The notes: generated by a model from the letters alone, not told the origin. A stretch of DNA of 64,000 bases from Fereydounia khargensis (GCA_026413255.1 JAOCZO010000007.1:431003-495002), one strand, 5' to 3'; numbered from the stretch's first letter, positions 52,296 through 63,300 are shown. Translations and numbers: made by a program.

Positions 52296-52972
52296 TTAAA
52301 CATTCTTGGTAATTGCACGTACAAGTCTGCGCTGTTCGGCAGAGTGAATTTTGCGGAGACTGGAGAAGAGGGTTGTGAGGATGAGAGTGGCGAGGAGGGT
52401 GACGGTGGAGAGGGTTGCGAGCTGGATGGTGTGAGTGAGGCTGGGATCTGCGTGTGGGACGGGAAGGGAGGTAGACCAGGGAGTTGGGGAACGAGTGAAG
52501 ATATGAGCGCGCTTGAAGGACGGAGGGAGGCGCAGGTGTGCGTGTGAGGGGGGAAAGAGGGATTCATCTGCGCCAGCGTCAGCTCTGGTCCGCACGAGTC
52601 GGAGATGGACGGCCAATACGTACCAGCCGAGAGGAAGCCAAAGGGGGGTGTTGGAGCATCACAGGCCAGGACAGGCTGAGCGGTAGCGTGTACGCGTCCA
52701 CTTGATCCAGGAGCGAGGTAGCGTCCGTGGAGCGTCACCGAACGCTGCTTGGTGAGGAAGGACGTTGGCCCCACTCGTGCGTCGTACGCCGGTGCCTCGA
52801 GGTCTACATGGCCGAGCACAGTCACATCCGACGTGTATGGGTCTGCGAATAGCCCGCTTCCAAGATGTACCAGCACCCAGCCCTCGCAGCCCGGGGAGGC
52901 TGGAAGAGAAGGAAGAGAAATGACCGGATGAATCGTCATTGATGGTCGTCGAGCAGTGAGCCTCAAACCCAT
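52296..52972 (-). CDS. pbn1: Pbn1/PIG-X, subunit of GPI mannosyltransferase I
   Basis: Two exons (52972-52624, 52567-52296), 206 residues. Pbn1/PIG-X is an ER membrane protein that stabilises Gpi14/PIG-M, which adds the first mannose to GPI precursors. The luminal domain has the family pattern: GWVLVHLGSGLFADPYTSD, HVDLEAPAYDA, LHGRYLAPGSSGRVHATAQP. One C-terminal membrane helix (QLATLSTVTLLATLILTTLF) and a short basic tail follow, as in PIG-X. The intron is 56 bases. An in-frame ATG at 52939 is an alternative start. Yeast Pbn1 is about twice as long, so this is closer to animal PIG-X in size. Convergent with ric8, with only 44 bp between stop codons. Confidence 0.8.
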
Positions 52973-53208
52973 TATCCCCCCACACTCGCGGTACTGCACT
53001 CAACACGATACGGTATTGCCTCTCCGAATCCCGAGTTTCAACGCGTCGTGCACGGACACTTGCATCTCGCACGAGTGACTACAGGCTCGGCCCAGGTGAG
53101 GTGACCATTGACAGTGGAAAGGGTACCGAGGCTGAGTGAGTGAGTCTGACTCGGTGTTTACAAGAGATAATTTAACGAGTGTAAAGATGATCAAGAGGTG
53201 CTAGAACC

Positions 53209-53224
53209 GGGGGGGGGGGGGGGG
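53209..53224 (+). repeat. Run of 16 G
   Basis: An uninterrupted poly-G tract about 30 bases after the stop of the adjacent minus-strand acyltransferase gene. On that gene's transcript it reads as C16. It marks the boundary between housekeeping genes and the telomere-proximal cluster. Confidence 0.9.
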
Positions 53225-53256
53225 TAGTATGGGAAACCGCGGGAACGAAAACGAAA

Positions 53257-54822
53257 TCACAGCTTGCTCGCACGGGGCGTCGGCGAGCAAGCCAATAGCG
53301 ACGCTAGGTTACGCTTGGCCAGCGCCAAGAAGCGGTGCATGTCCTCGGGCTCATAGTACTTGCTGTCAAAGCCCAGCGACATCTTGAGACAGCCATCAAC
53401 GCTCAGCAGGCCAATCCACGGCGAGGCGTTGATCTGCCTTCCCGTGTGGTTGAAAGCTGTTCGCTTGATCCAGTCTTGGCCCGACACAAAGTCGTTCTGG
53501 ATCTGGAGCACACCCTGCGGCGAGAATCCCGGCGCAGAGGGTCCAACCTGTTCGACAAACGTCTTGCCGCTTGCAATCGCCTCTTGCTCCTGCTCGTGCC
53601 TCTGGCGAAGGCTCTCGACGTATGTGTCACTCATGAACTGTGTCGAGGCAAGGTAATGAGGATCGCGCAGATGCGGCGCCAGTTGGTCTCGGATCTTGGC
53701 GCTCAAAGAACACAATTGATTAGCCAACTCGGCTCCCTGCATGTCTTCATCGAATGGAATCCAGAGGAAGACAACGTCAGTCGCCATCGGGATCGCCTTG
53801 CCACTCTTTGCAGTGAGTTCAGTCTCGACCCATCGTCGTGCGTTGCGCGTCATACCCATCAGAGCGCCCTTCTCTGTACCTTTGCCGTACATTTCTTTGA
53901 CCGCAAGGATTGTGGCAGCTGCTCCGGCATACGACACGCTCATTTTGGCCTTCTTGAGTGCTGCCAGGATCTCACGGCTCTCTTGAGGCGTGTATGTAGA
54001 CACAAGGCTGTGAGTGTAGTGCTCTCGTTGGGCGTGCGACTCGAGAGGGAGCATGGCAATCGACTCGGACATCTTGGTCTGCATCAGCTCGATCTGGGCA
54101 CGTGCCTCAGAAAGACTCTTCTCCCGGTCCGCCCGAGTAGGCTTGTACTTCTCCTCGTACGATACAATGGGGCTGACGGGAAGGCGGCGGATAGCCTCCT
54201 TCTGGTCATAAGCCAAAGAGGTCACGTCGAGGTCGTTGGTCTCTTTGCAGGTCACCATCTGCGTCAGCATATTGCGGAGCAGTGCGACAATGCTGTACAC
54301 GTCTACGACAGCATGCGACACATTGTAAATTACGCTGTGTTGCTTCTTGCCCGTGGTATCGATCAGGAGATAAAACATGGCTTGCTTGCCTCGTGTGGGG
54401 AGGCGACGGTTGTATGTCATCTGGTTGACTTGGTCCAAGTCCCGGTCATAGAGTACCACCAGAGTCTCATCGAGCCACTGCTGCGCATCTTGATTCGTCT
54501 GGAATGCCCGGAAGATCATTGTTTGGGGCACACGAAGGTCCGTGGAAAGCTCGAGAGCGATCTCCGGGTGATAGAGGCGGTTGAGGAGCCAGGCATTCCT
54601 GCCACGCTGGACGAGCTGACTATGATGGATGCTCGAGTGGAATTGCATGTAGATTGACAGCTCGGTGTGGCCATCCATCATGTTCTGGTTGTAGCTTGCC
54701 GAGTGCTCTTGACCGATGCAGATGCGCTCGTATACGCCCGGCGTGGTTTGAGTCCATTGGCCCAGAGCCTGAGAGGCGGTGCCGTCTGCCTGCTGGTCAG
54801 CTTGCTGAGGTACCGAGGTCAT
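53257..54822 (-). CDS. Condensation-type acyltransferase with C-terminal SKL (peroxisomal)
   Basis: A single exon of 521 residues. Residues 170-174 read HAVVD within YNVSHAVVDVYSI, the HxxxD catalytic motif of CoA-dependent acyltransferases of the BAHD/condensation superfamily. The partner structural region near the C-terminus reads WIKRTAFNHTGRQ, then GFDSKYYEPEDMHRF. The last three residues are SKL, a perfect peroxisomal targeting signal (PTS1). It is paralogous to the next gene: both share the order HxxxD/G motif, a GMTRNARRW- or FSAHGKRWF-like block, and the YYEPEDM/YFDPKEM segment. The ATG at 54822 is the first in frame. Peroxisomal acyl-CoA from partial beta-oxidation is the likely donor and a sugar or polyol the likely acceptor; a Mac1/Mac2-like role in mannosylerythritol-lipid assembly is the best hypothesis. 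Confidence 0.8.
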   Translation of the reverse strand: MTSVPQQADQQADGTASQALGQWTQTTPGVYERICIGQEHSASYNQNMMDGHTELSIYMQFHSSIHHSQLVQRGRNAWLLNRLYHPEIALELSTDLRVPQTMIFRAFQTNQDAQQWLDETLVVLYDRDLDQVNQMTYNRRLPTRGKQAMFYLLIDTTGKKQHSVIYNVSHAVVDVYSIVALLRNMLTQMVTCKETNDLDVTSLAYDQKEAIRRLPVSPIVSYEEKYKPTRADREKSLSEARAQIELMQTKMSESIAMLPLESHAQREHYTHSLVSTYTPQESREILAALKKAKMSVSYAGAAATILAVKEMYGKGTEKGALMGMTRNARRWVETELTAKSGKAIPMATDVVFLWIPFDEDMQGAELANQLCSLSAKIRDQLAPHLRDPHYLASTQFMSDTYVESLRQRHEQEQEAIASGKTFVEQVGPSAPGFSPQGVLQIQNDFVSGQDWIKRTAFNHTGRQINASPWIGLLSVDGCLKMSLGFDSKYYEPEDMHRFLALAKRNLASLLACSPTPRASKL

Positions 54823-56011
54823 GATAGGGGGGATATTCTTCCTAGTGTTTTCTTTTACCAAGTGAAAGAAGAGAGGAGGTGGGCTGTAGGAAGTGCGTAG
54901 CTGGCAAAGCTTGCGGGTCTTATCCGAAACTGAAGCCAGATAGGAGGGGAGGCCAACTCAACTTAATCACAGGTCGGGAGAACCGACTAGCATCGAGTCA
55001 AGTTTTTTGAGGCGTCCTTGCTGTGAGAGAAACGGGGGCGCCAGGTGCAGCAAGAAAGGTCCTGTAGCTAGGCGGCACACACATTTTCCTAGCCATGCGC
55101 TAAGCAATTGGCCATTTCGCACAAGTGGAGTAGATGCACTGCGACCCTTCAGCTCTGCCTTTTCCCCCCAGCCCGTACCCGTCGGAGGGCCCGTCGCATA
55201 CAGACAAGCCACGGTGAGCCTCTCGCTATGGTCCCGACAACGCTGAGGTTGTGAGATGGGAAAGAAATGAAAAGTGTTACATTTTCGCACTGCATCGGAT
55301 GTCAAGGGACTTGGATGGGACTCGGTCGCCTTGTCCTGTTGGGTCTCGGCTGCTGGGGCAGGGCGCAATCAAGAGGCCATGGACAGATCCACGGCGTCGG
55401 TGCTGCCCGTCACACTTTCCAAACGCACAGAAGGTTCGCGTTACCGTGCTCAAAGCGAGAGCGCGATACAGTGCCAATGTAAAACGCTCGGCTGCAGTCC
55501 ACCCAGGTTCCGGGGGTGAGGGCGTTTCTGGGTCTTCATCTTGGACGGGCGGCGCCAGTGACTGAACTAAATTACAGTAGTAACTTACAGCATGTGCCGT
55601 TGCATGCCCTCTCCTCTAACGACAAGAGCATCCTACCAAAGCTAGTGCTCACTCGTTGGCAGGGCGAAAACCTCCTACCGTGAGGCTTGATGCTTGAGAC
55701 TTGCGGCTTGCAGTTTGAGGCTTGAGGCTTGCACTCAGTTTCTCCGGCCCCCTCGTTTGTCGGCCTCAAGCTCTTGCTTCCAGGGTCCTGATGGCGACAA
55801 GCATACAGTATACTAAGCAGTACCTCTTGCCAAATTCGGCGAGTGCCCATTTCATTCCCATCTACCATATCAATCTCGTATTCTCTCCACACTCCCTTCT
55901 GCCTAAGCCTCTCTAGCACCCTCACTCCCTTCCTTCCCATCCCTCGCACTTCCTACTCCATACCCTGCCTCCACCATATCTTTATTAGCTACTCAAATTC
56001 ATCCAATCATC
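54823..56011. promoter_or_regulatory. Divergent promoter of the two acyltransferase genes
   Basis: 1.19 kb head-to-head region, so both genes are likely co-regulated from here. An imperfect tandem array of GAGGCTTG/GAGACTTG-like units lies at about 55681-55735. No other gene is convincing. Confidence 0.55.
55681..55735 (+). repeat. Imperfect GCTTGAG-type tandem repeat in the divergent promoter
   Basis: Roughly six units of the form GAGGCTTG or a one-base variant (for example TGAGGCTTG, TGAGACTTG, TGAGGCTTG) in 55 bases, about 280-330 bases upstream of the second acyltransferase start. It may be a cluster of binding sites or simple slippage. Confidence 0.65.
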
Positions 56012-57801
56012 ATGTCAGATGCCGAGAACGTAAACGATGAATGGTTCCAGACCGGTCCCAACAGACTTGAACGCCCTTTGCGTGGTGCCGAATTGATGAT
56101 CAACGTCGCGGAGCAGGAATTCGAAGGCAACGTAAGGTTTCTGCCCATATCATTACACTTCTGATTCTAACCTTGGTCCTGATTTCCTCTTTCTAACAGT
56201 ATCAGCTTGCATTCAGCTGCTATGTCAACCATTCCTTCTCGGATGAGACCCTCAGGGCCCGTCTTCCCACGGCTTGGTACAAGACCCGCCTGATGCTCCC
56301 CGAGATTGGCGTCAAGGTTCTTTCCCCAGAAGGCGAGCTTGACACTGCCTTCTTTGACGCTATCACCACCTGGGAGGAAGCAAGAGACTGGGTCAACGAA
56401 ACAATCAAGATTGTCAATGACGGCACCAACGTTGACGAGGTGGTCGACCGATGCGCTCAAGGCCTTATCAAGTCACGCGGCAAGCAAACTGTCATCTACT
56501 TTGTTTGCAATGCCCGCAACGGACGGAATGGCTTTGTGTGGAACGGCTCTCATTGCCTTACCGGACACCGTGGTATCTTGAACCTTATCTTTCTCCTCAA
56601 GCTTCTTGCCGATCCAGACTCTGCCACTCCGCTCAGTGAAGCGTTCGATCCAGAGGAGCTCGAATCCATCATCCCTCGTCTGCCTCAGAGCATGATTCGT
56701 GCTTATGAGAAGAAGTTTCCTGCAACCGATGAAGATGTGGAAGCAGCTTTCGCTACTCAGCAAGTCGTGTCCTCTCGATTTGAAAAGGTGAGCTTCTTTC
56801 CACACCAGACCTGTTCCTTTTGCTAATCTTCACCTACTCTTCTGCTCTGTTCACCTGAAAGGAGTCGATTGGAATCCCTGTCCAGCCAAATTGGCGAGAG
56901 CGTCCATCCAAGATGTCCAACCTTCGCTTCAGTCTGGACTGGAACGAATCTCGCCGCGCCCTTGCCACGCTCAAGCCTCTGGGAATCACCCTGACAACCG
57001 CATTCTACGCCTGCCTTGTCTCAGCGATCACACAAATGTTCGGAAAAGAATCCAATCTAGGCGCTCACCTGATGTTTAGTGCTCACGGCAAACGCTGGTT
57101 CAAGACGGATGGTGAAGATGGCGACCCACCGATTGGGATGGCGATTGTTCCTAGTGGAGCGTGGGTGGACAAAAAGGAGATCGATCTAGCTCCCACCGAG
57201 CTCGACGGTCTGGTGCGACTTGCCAAGAAGATTGCAAAGGAGCAAGAGCACGATTTGCGCTCGCCACATGTCATTGGCACGTACGACCTACTTGCCCAAG
57301 GCTTTGCAGCAGCCGTACCCGAGATGAAGCAGCAAGAGTAAGTTTATCCCATTTGATAATGTGCTTGGACAGGATAGCATAGGGCTCTCATACTGATGGT
57401 GCCATTCTCTCTCCAAATTTTCATCACAGACCGACCTACTCTCGTCCGGTGCTGACCTCGCAGGCGGAAGTGTTATTCCCCATGTTCTTCGGGACAACGC
57501 AGGATTGGATCAAGTGGACCGACTTTACCTTTGCCGGACGCAATACTGACCCAACAGTGTGAGTACACTCGGACAGGTTTTCAACTTGGACCCGTCTGCT
57601 GACGCCTGCCTCATTTCGTTTGTATCTTGATACAGCTGCTTTGCACTTCACACAGGAAGGGCAATGATCCGATTTGTCATGGTGTTTGACGAGCGCTACT
57701 TTGATCCCAAGGAGATGCAGCAACTCGGCTCTCTCGTCTCGATTCTTTTCTCGCGCTTCCACCGGGTCAGCAAGGTACCGGCCCTTGTTGCGCGTCTTTA
57801 A
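56012..57801 (+). CDS. Second condensation-type acyltransferase, C-terminal ARL, HxxxG active site
   Basis: Five exons: 56012-56131, 56200-56787, 56862-57337, 57430-57558 and 57636-57801, 492 residues with consistent phases. Paralogue of the neighbouring divergent gene: MLPEIGVKVLSPEGELDTAF corresponds to YHPEIALELSTD, and MIRFVMVFDERYFDPKEM to MSLGFDSKYYEPEDM. The catalytic-motif region reads NGSHCLTGHRG, residues 158-162 being HCLTG, so the usual structural Asp of HxxxD is Gly. The C-terminus ends VARL, and ARL fits the PTS1 consensus (S/A/C)-(K/R/H)-(L/M). Five exons here against one in the paralogue means the duplication is old or one copy passed through intron loss. Likely a peroxisomal acyltransferase acting with its neighbour on one glycolipid. 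Confidence 0.78.
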
Positions 57802-58848
57802 TATTCACCACGACAGACTTGGGTTGGTGTCGGACGCCGCAATGATCGTCCCCGCAGTTGTCAGGCTGCTCTTGGTCCCCGACACAGCCAAGGTCACGCG
57901 TCGATCCAGTCTTCAAACCCCACATTCGCTTCTCGTCCCCCGCACAAACGCACCTGCATACATTATCTCTCTGTTATATCACACACACACTCTCTCTTTC
58001 TCTCTTTGATATCTCTTTACGGGTTTTCACCCATGTTCCTTGCTTGGTGTACTTGGTTAGCTCATACTCCAAATGGTAGCGACATTCAGCCTCTCAGTTT
58101 CTGACTCTTGTTCTCTCGCACGTGATGCAGCCGACTCTTTTCATAGGTCCCGTTAGCAAAGAATGACGTATGATATTGCTCGCCTAGTGCATGGGCGAGG
58201 CAAACAGTATGTAGCCATCTGCAGTCCTGAAGGCCAAGACCGTCTAAAGGATCTGTACTGTACTGTACTGTACTGTACTGTACTGTATAATGAAGACAAG
58301 AGCGCGATCGGAGCTGAAAAAGGGGAAAAAGGCGAACGGAGGAACCTGTCCGCCGAAAAGCAATTAAAGCACGGGGCCAATTAAATTGTAACCCAATCGC
58401 AACACAACGGTTGTCCCAGCATTGTGGAGGAGAGCATCCGGCTGCTCACACGTGGCTGCTCTTGTGCCTAGAGCACAACTGGAAAAACACACTCAACGTG
58501 GATGGCATGGTATCCAATATTCTGTATCAAGTGATTGATAGACAGACAGAATGGGACTGGGCGTACTGTTACATGGAGGAAGGGATATCCTAAAAGAGAC
58601 AAGTGCTGTGAGGAGTGTAAAGGGCAGTTAAGAGGAAAGGAAAAGGAGAATTGAGCTACGAAAGCGAAGAAAAGATGTGAATAAACGAAATTGATAAAGA
58701 TGATTCGTGATACCAACGATGAGCCCTTGACTTGAGTGAAAGAATGGAAGAATTACGGGGATAAAATGTTCGCTTGAGTGTTATGATCATGTGGGTCGCA
58801 AGTATAGATTGCAATCTCTGCTCCACGATGGAGCGAGACATTGGCCGC
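57802..58848. other. Acyltransferase-glycosyltransferase convergent intergenic region
   Basis: 1.05 kb between the two stop codons. It contains CT-rich sequence (about 57970-58010) and the longest pentanucleotide array of the window (58253-58287). Short frames on both strands resemble nothing known. Confidence 0.5.
58253..58287 (+). repeat. (CTGTA)7 pentanucleotide array
   Basis: Seven exact copies of CTGTA. The same unit, in either orientation, recurs near 5430, 5481, 8236, 39324, 39339, 48125 and 62892, almost always between genes. Confidence 0.95.
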
Positions 58849-60388
58849 TTAGTTGATTGACCTCTCGATGGCCTTGATTGGTACGTTGCCAGAGTAAGGG
58901 CCGTAGATCCGAGCGTGCGACTCGACAATTCGTGCTGCCGCTGCGGGGCCACCGGCCAAGCGAGTTCGGAGAGACCAGGTGACAGCGCTACTCTTGAGTG
59001 CACTCCACTGGGGGCCCAGGATGTAGAGGAGCTTGTCTCGGATATCAGCTGTCTCAATGTAAGGAGGACGAGAGCTGCGGATGCCAAAACCAAACTTTTC
59101 TGCCAGCACACCGTACTCGTGCGTGTCGAGCCACTGGCTGAGAACGAGCTGGGGCACTCCAAAGAAAACGGCCTCGTTGAACGAGTTGCCGCCACCGTGG
59201 TGAACGAAAGCCTTGAGCGCCGGGTGAGAGTAGACGCTCTGCTGGCTGGCAATCCAGTTGGTAAGACGGATGTAGGAGGGGATTGCGTCGATGGCAAACG
59301 TCTTTTCCGAGTCAAGCGGTCGGTTCATCTTGAAGAGGAATCGAATCTTGCCACCTCGAAGCTTGTGCACGTCCTTGAGCGCCTGAATACAGTTCCAGAA
59401 CTCGTGCTCGAGCCAAATAAACATGCTGCCCATGTTGACATAGACCACATCCTCGCCAGCAGCCTGGGCCTCATCCATCCATCGCGTCTCATCGCAGCCG
59501 TCGGCGATGTTCTCCTCCAGGTGGAAGCCGGCACCGACGAAGACAATGCTGGCAGGTTGCTTGGGGCAGTCGGTGAGGCCGGGAGCGTTGAAGTGGATAC
59601 CACCGACACAGTGCGGGTCCTCCCACATTGGTGGGAGAAGTGTGAGGTCACCGTTGATGCCAAAGGAGGTAAGTCGCATCTCCTTGGACAGAATGCTGCG
59701 CTTGAGGGAGAGGTCGTTGCGCCTAATGTTGTTGAGAAGCAGACGCGTGCTGATGTACATGTCTGCGGGCAAAGTAGAATTCACTGTCAGTAACAAGCAG
59801 GATCGAATGTTTGTAGCTTATGCTGTTCAGAGACTACTCACTTTCGTAGAAGGTCTTCCAGGAGCCGGAACGATCGCCCGCAACAGGGTGTGGGTCAAAG
59901 GCACTGGAGAGAGCGGTAAATCCGGGGGAGCAGGGGACGGTGAACATCCAGCTGCGCTTGGTCATGCGGACACCACTAATCATGGGTGGGGAGAGACAGT
60001 CGACGACGATCATGTCAGGGTCGAGGGAGAAAATGTGGTCGCGCACAAGGTAGGCGGTGGCACGGAACTCTTCGGGGGGAGTGAGACCAATGTCGATGCA
60101 AGCCTCGAGGCTAGAGACATCACCAGGCTCCTTTCGCATGAGGTGAATGCGCTCCTGTACGGTGGGAGTAAAGTCCTCCACTGCTCGAGCATCGCCGAGA
60201 GGAATGTAGCCGACCCTCTCGCGGGCGCTAGGGTCCTTGAGCTCGGCGCGCCACCTATCCATTTTCTTGGAGAAGGAGTTGCCAGTCATGAAGGTGACCG
60301 TGTGTCCCAGGTCAAGAAGCTCTCTCGCCGTGGCGAGCTGGACGTTAATCTCGCCACTGGATGGAATCGTGAGGAAGGCGATGTGCAT
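58849..60388 (-). CDS. Family-1 (UGT-type) glycosyltransferase, Emt1-like
   Basis: Two exons (60388-59842, 59762-58849), 486 residues; the 79-base intron is phase 1. GT-B fold: the N-terminal acceptor domain starts MHIAFLTIPSSGEINVQLAT, then RELLDLGHTVTFMTGNSF. The C-terminal donor domain has VVYVNMGSMF (near residue 290) and the donor-binding signature HHGGGNSFNEAVFFGVPQ (near 370-387), followed by LSQWLDTHEYGVLAEKFG. No signal peptide or membrane helix is seen, so it is probably cytosolic. From memory, the GEIN-x-x-LAT start and the DARAVEDF block resemble Emt1, the GDP-mannose:erythritol mannosyltransferase of smut glycolipid synthesis, but the specificity cannot be read from sequence. Next to two PTS1 acyltransferases it would make the sugar core they acylate. 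The ATG at 60388 is the first in frame and immediately precedes the GT-B fold. Confidence 0.82.
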
Positions 60389-63300
60389 GTTGGCCGTGGT
60401 GTCGGAGATGACGAAGGGGAAACGATAAGGAAAGGGAAAGATGACGCCGCGGATAGGAGAGGGACACGATTTTGGAGACTCAGAGGGTATATGGCGACAA
60501 GAGGGTCTCTCAGCTGGGCTGGCGCTCAATGGGACTGGAAAGGGATGGCATTAAGAGGTTCTGGTGAGGTACGAACAGGGTAGATATACTTGTTACATTA
60601 TGAGAACCTCTCTCCCATTTTTTTTCTCTCTTGTGTTAGGATATTCCTACCTAGTGATTTTTTTTCTCGTCACTGTGGCTGTATGCTTGCCTGTCCCATT
60701 AGAGACGGGAACAGCAAGGGCATTTCAGCGGGCAAGGGAAGAAGGAGTAGGTAAGACTGTCATGCATCAGGCGTACAGATCGAGTATAGGCGAAGAATTG
60801 TTCGGTAGCATTGAGAGCTGCAACGGGGCTGGATACGGGAATGTCAAAATGGTCGGGGGTTGACTGTGTGGTGAATCAGTGGCTTGTGGCTTGGGGTCAG
60901 AGGGCAGGCGGGACAGCGAGGAGGAGGCGGAGGCTGATGCGAGGATGGTGTAGAAACATGTTCGCCTTGCCCTCTGTCCAATTTCTTCGATACCCGACAT
61001 GATGCTTGCTTGCTTGCTTGCTTGCTGCTAGAAGAGGGACTACACCCAGGCCGAGAGGGGGGGAAGGGGGAACGACGCCTTTCGTCTTACAGGCAGCCAG
61101 AGAGCGCCGAGCCGACCGGGAAGGGCGATAAGCTCCGCTCAATCAATCCATGCGGGTCACACTTTGCTTTGCTCTGCTGTGCTGTACTATAGGAGAGCAC
61201 ACCTTGCTCACTGTACTGCACGCTGCACCTGTCCAGCAACGACGATCATCACTCAACGGGCGGCCGGGCGCGGCGCAGCACAGGACCCAGAAATTAAATG
61301 GCTGCTGCAGCACACGCGTTGGGCTCCGCTGCACCCGCGCACGTCCACTTCCACGGCAGCGGTTGCGCATCCAATCAACAAATGGGTCTGCAGCGTCTGT
61401 TTGTTCGCTTGCCGCTTGCCTGCCTTCCCTCGGCGCTGCTGTACACACAGTACGCTAGCAGAAACGAACGTGGACGTGGATCGCTCCTCCCTATTCCCTC
61501 TTCCCTCTTCCCTCACCCCCCTCGAAACTGCGCTGCGCACACTAGCCCGTTTCTTCCATCGTATCGAGCTGGTGATTGGAGCAGCAACGTCCTGAGCCAT
61601 TCCCAGACCATGCATCGTTGTCTTGAGAAGAATCATCATTTGCGCTAGGGCGGCATCTGTACAGGCACAAGTCGGGATCATGTCATACGGCGCCTCTGCT
61701 TTATCCTGATCAAGCGAGCGACCCTACCAACCATTTTCACGCGAAACAGCAAGGATAGCCAGCATGTGTATGCGCCCCCGTTACCATACATTTGCTTGCC
61801 TCGGCTGGCCCCCCTGCAGTGGTTGTGACCTGATCAGAACCGGATCAACACCGTTCACCATCACTTACTCAACCTTCCATCGCACCCGCAAGCAGTCAAT
61901 CAAAGCAATTAACCCACCAATTTCTGTACCTTGTGCGCATTTTGAGTGGAGCCCCTCGCTCGACAGGATCCCGTTGACTCCTTGACGACAGCATGGCAAG
62001 GGTGACCGGCCGGCTTTTGAAGGACTTAAGGACAGGAACGGTCGTCTCGGGAGAGACGGGACGTGGTACTCTGGCGGCAGAACCCTTTCCGCCTTTCTCT
62101 GTCCTTTGGAGAGCCAAGTCTCGCCTCCAGTAGTGCGATGGTCGGATGGTCTCGGCTGCCTGGTATTGGTTGGGCGACGCTGTGAACCAGGGTGGTTTGT
62201 GATGGTGAGTAGATGATTTTGCCGCGGAGGGTACAGTCACTTGGTGCAAACTCACCCGGGCCCAAGCCCGAGCCCAAGCCAGCGCCGTGTTGGTGAGACA
62301 CTGTAGCACTGTGCGCTACTGTTACGCCTCACTTACTGTATTTCTCTTCTTCTCCAGTCGAAACTGCCACTGCAGTAGACGGCAGCGCCTAACGCCTGCA
62401 TACAGGATGCGTCTCCCAGAGGATTCTATTCCTGCGCCCGCGCTGTCAAGTCAAGCCTGCCCCGTTATCGGATCGGCTCCGGGCTTTTTGAATTTTCATG
62501 GATGCACTGCGACAGCGCTGGTCTGGCACCGGACCCTTGTCCCCGCATTAGGCTGTACGGGAACAGTGCGATTTAAACCGCGACTCTTTGCTCACTCTTG
62601 GACGTGACAATAAAAAAAAAAAAATAAAAAAAAGTTCAACAAAATCCATTTTCCCAAGCAGTTTCGCGGTCGTCAGGCGACCAAGTGAAGAAAGCCACCA
62701 CCAGCGCATCGGTTGCTGGTACAGACAGTGCTGCCCCAACCACCATCTGAGACACTGGATCCTTAGCGCTGGCTCACCTTGGCACACTTGCCTTTGGTAC
62801 CGAGCCGCAGCCGGCCATCCACTCCTCGTCTCAGATCGCCATCCTGATTCGGCCGATTGCCCTCGAGGACGTGATTTGCATCGGAACACCACTGTACTGT
62901 ACAGTATATGAAATATACTCCTGATGCTAGATGGCCTGCAAGACAGCCTATCCAATGCAACAACAGATACCGTACCAGCTATGGTAAGACTCGAGATGGA
63001 AAAACCTACAATACATTTGATTACAAGAACAGTTCTCGATGGCCCTACAGTAAAGAGGAGCGCGAGTGGTGCCGAGCCTGCTGAGTTCATCACAGACAAC
63101 CAACCGATACTGTACTTGGCGGAGCTCGATCGATTTGCACTAATTGAAAACAGAAACCGTTCCATGCCAAGGCTTTGCTACACACACAGTAGTATGCGCA
63201 GACAAACCATGACAGAGCAAGTCGGTAACAGCAGCGTACGAGCAGAATTTTTCCTCTCTCCCCTTGACTTGACCGGATGAACATTAGAATCGGGGTGAAC

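Noticed and set aside
53335-54657. 440-codon open frame on the + strand, opposite the SKL acyltransferase
   Set aside because: It mirrors the real gene in the antisense frame created by its codon bias; the composition (Leu/Arg/His-rich) matches no family, while the minus-strand product has clear catalytic motifs.
55193-55203. Near match (one mismatch) to the ustilagic-acid regulator Rua1 motif, recalled as KKCGCATWYYR
   Set aside because: About one such near match is expected by chance in a region of this size on two strands; no second copy was found in the UGT promoter.
53257-60388. Complete mannosylerythritol-lipid or ustilagic-acid cluster
   Set aside because: No acetyltransferase, MFS exporter, P450, fatty-acid synthase or ABC transporter lies between pbn1 and the telomere, so only a partial or different pathway can be claimed.
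62548-63165. 205-codon minus-strand frame in the subtelomere, considered as a transporter remnant
   Set aside because: No transmembrane pattern of a known transporter family; it runs through an A/T-rich homopolymer and lacks coding-like composition.
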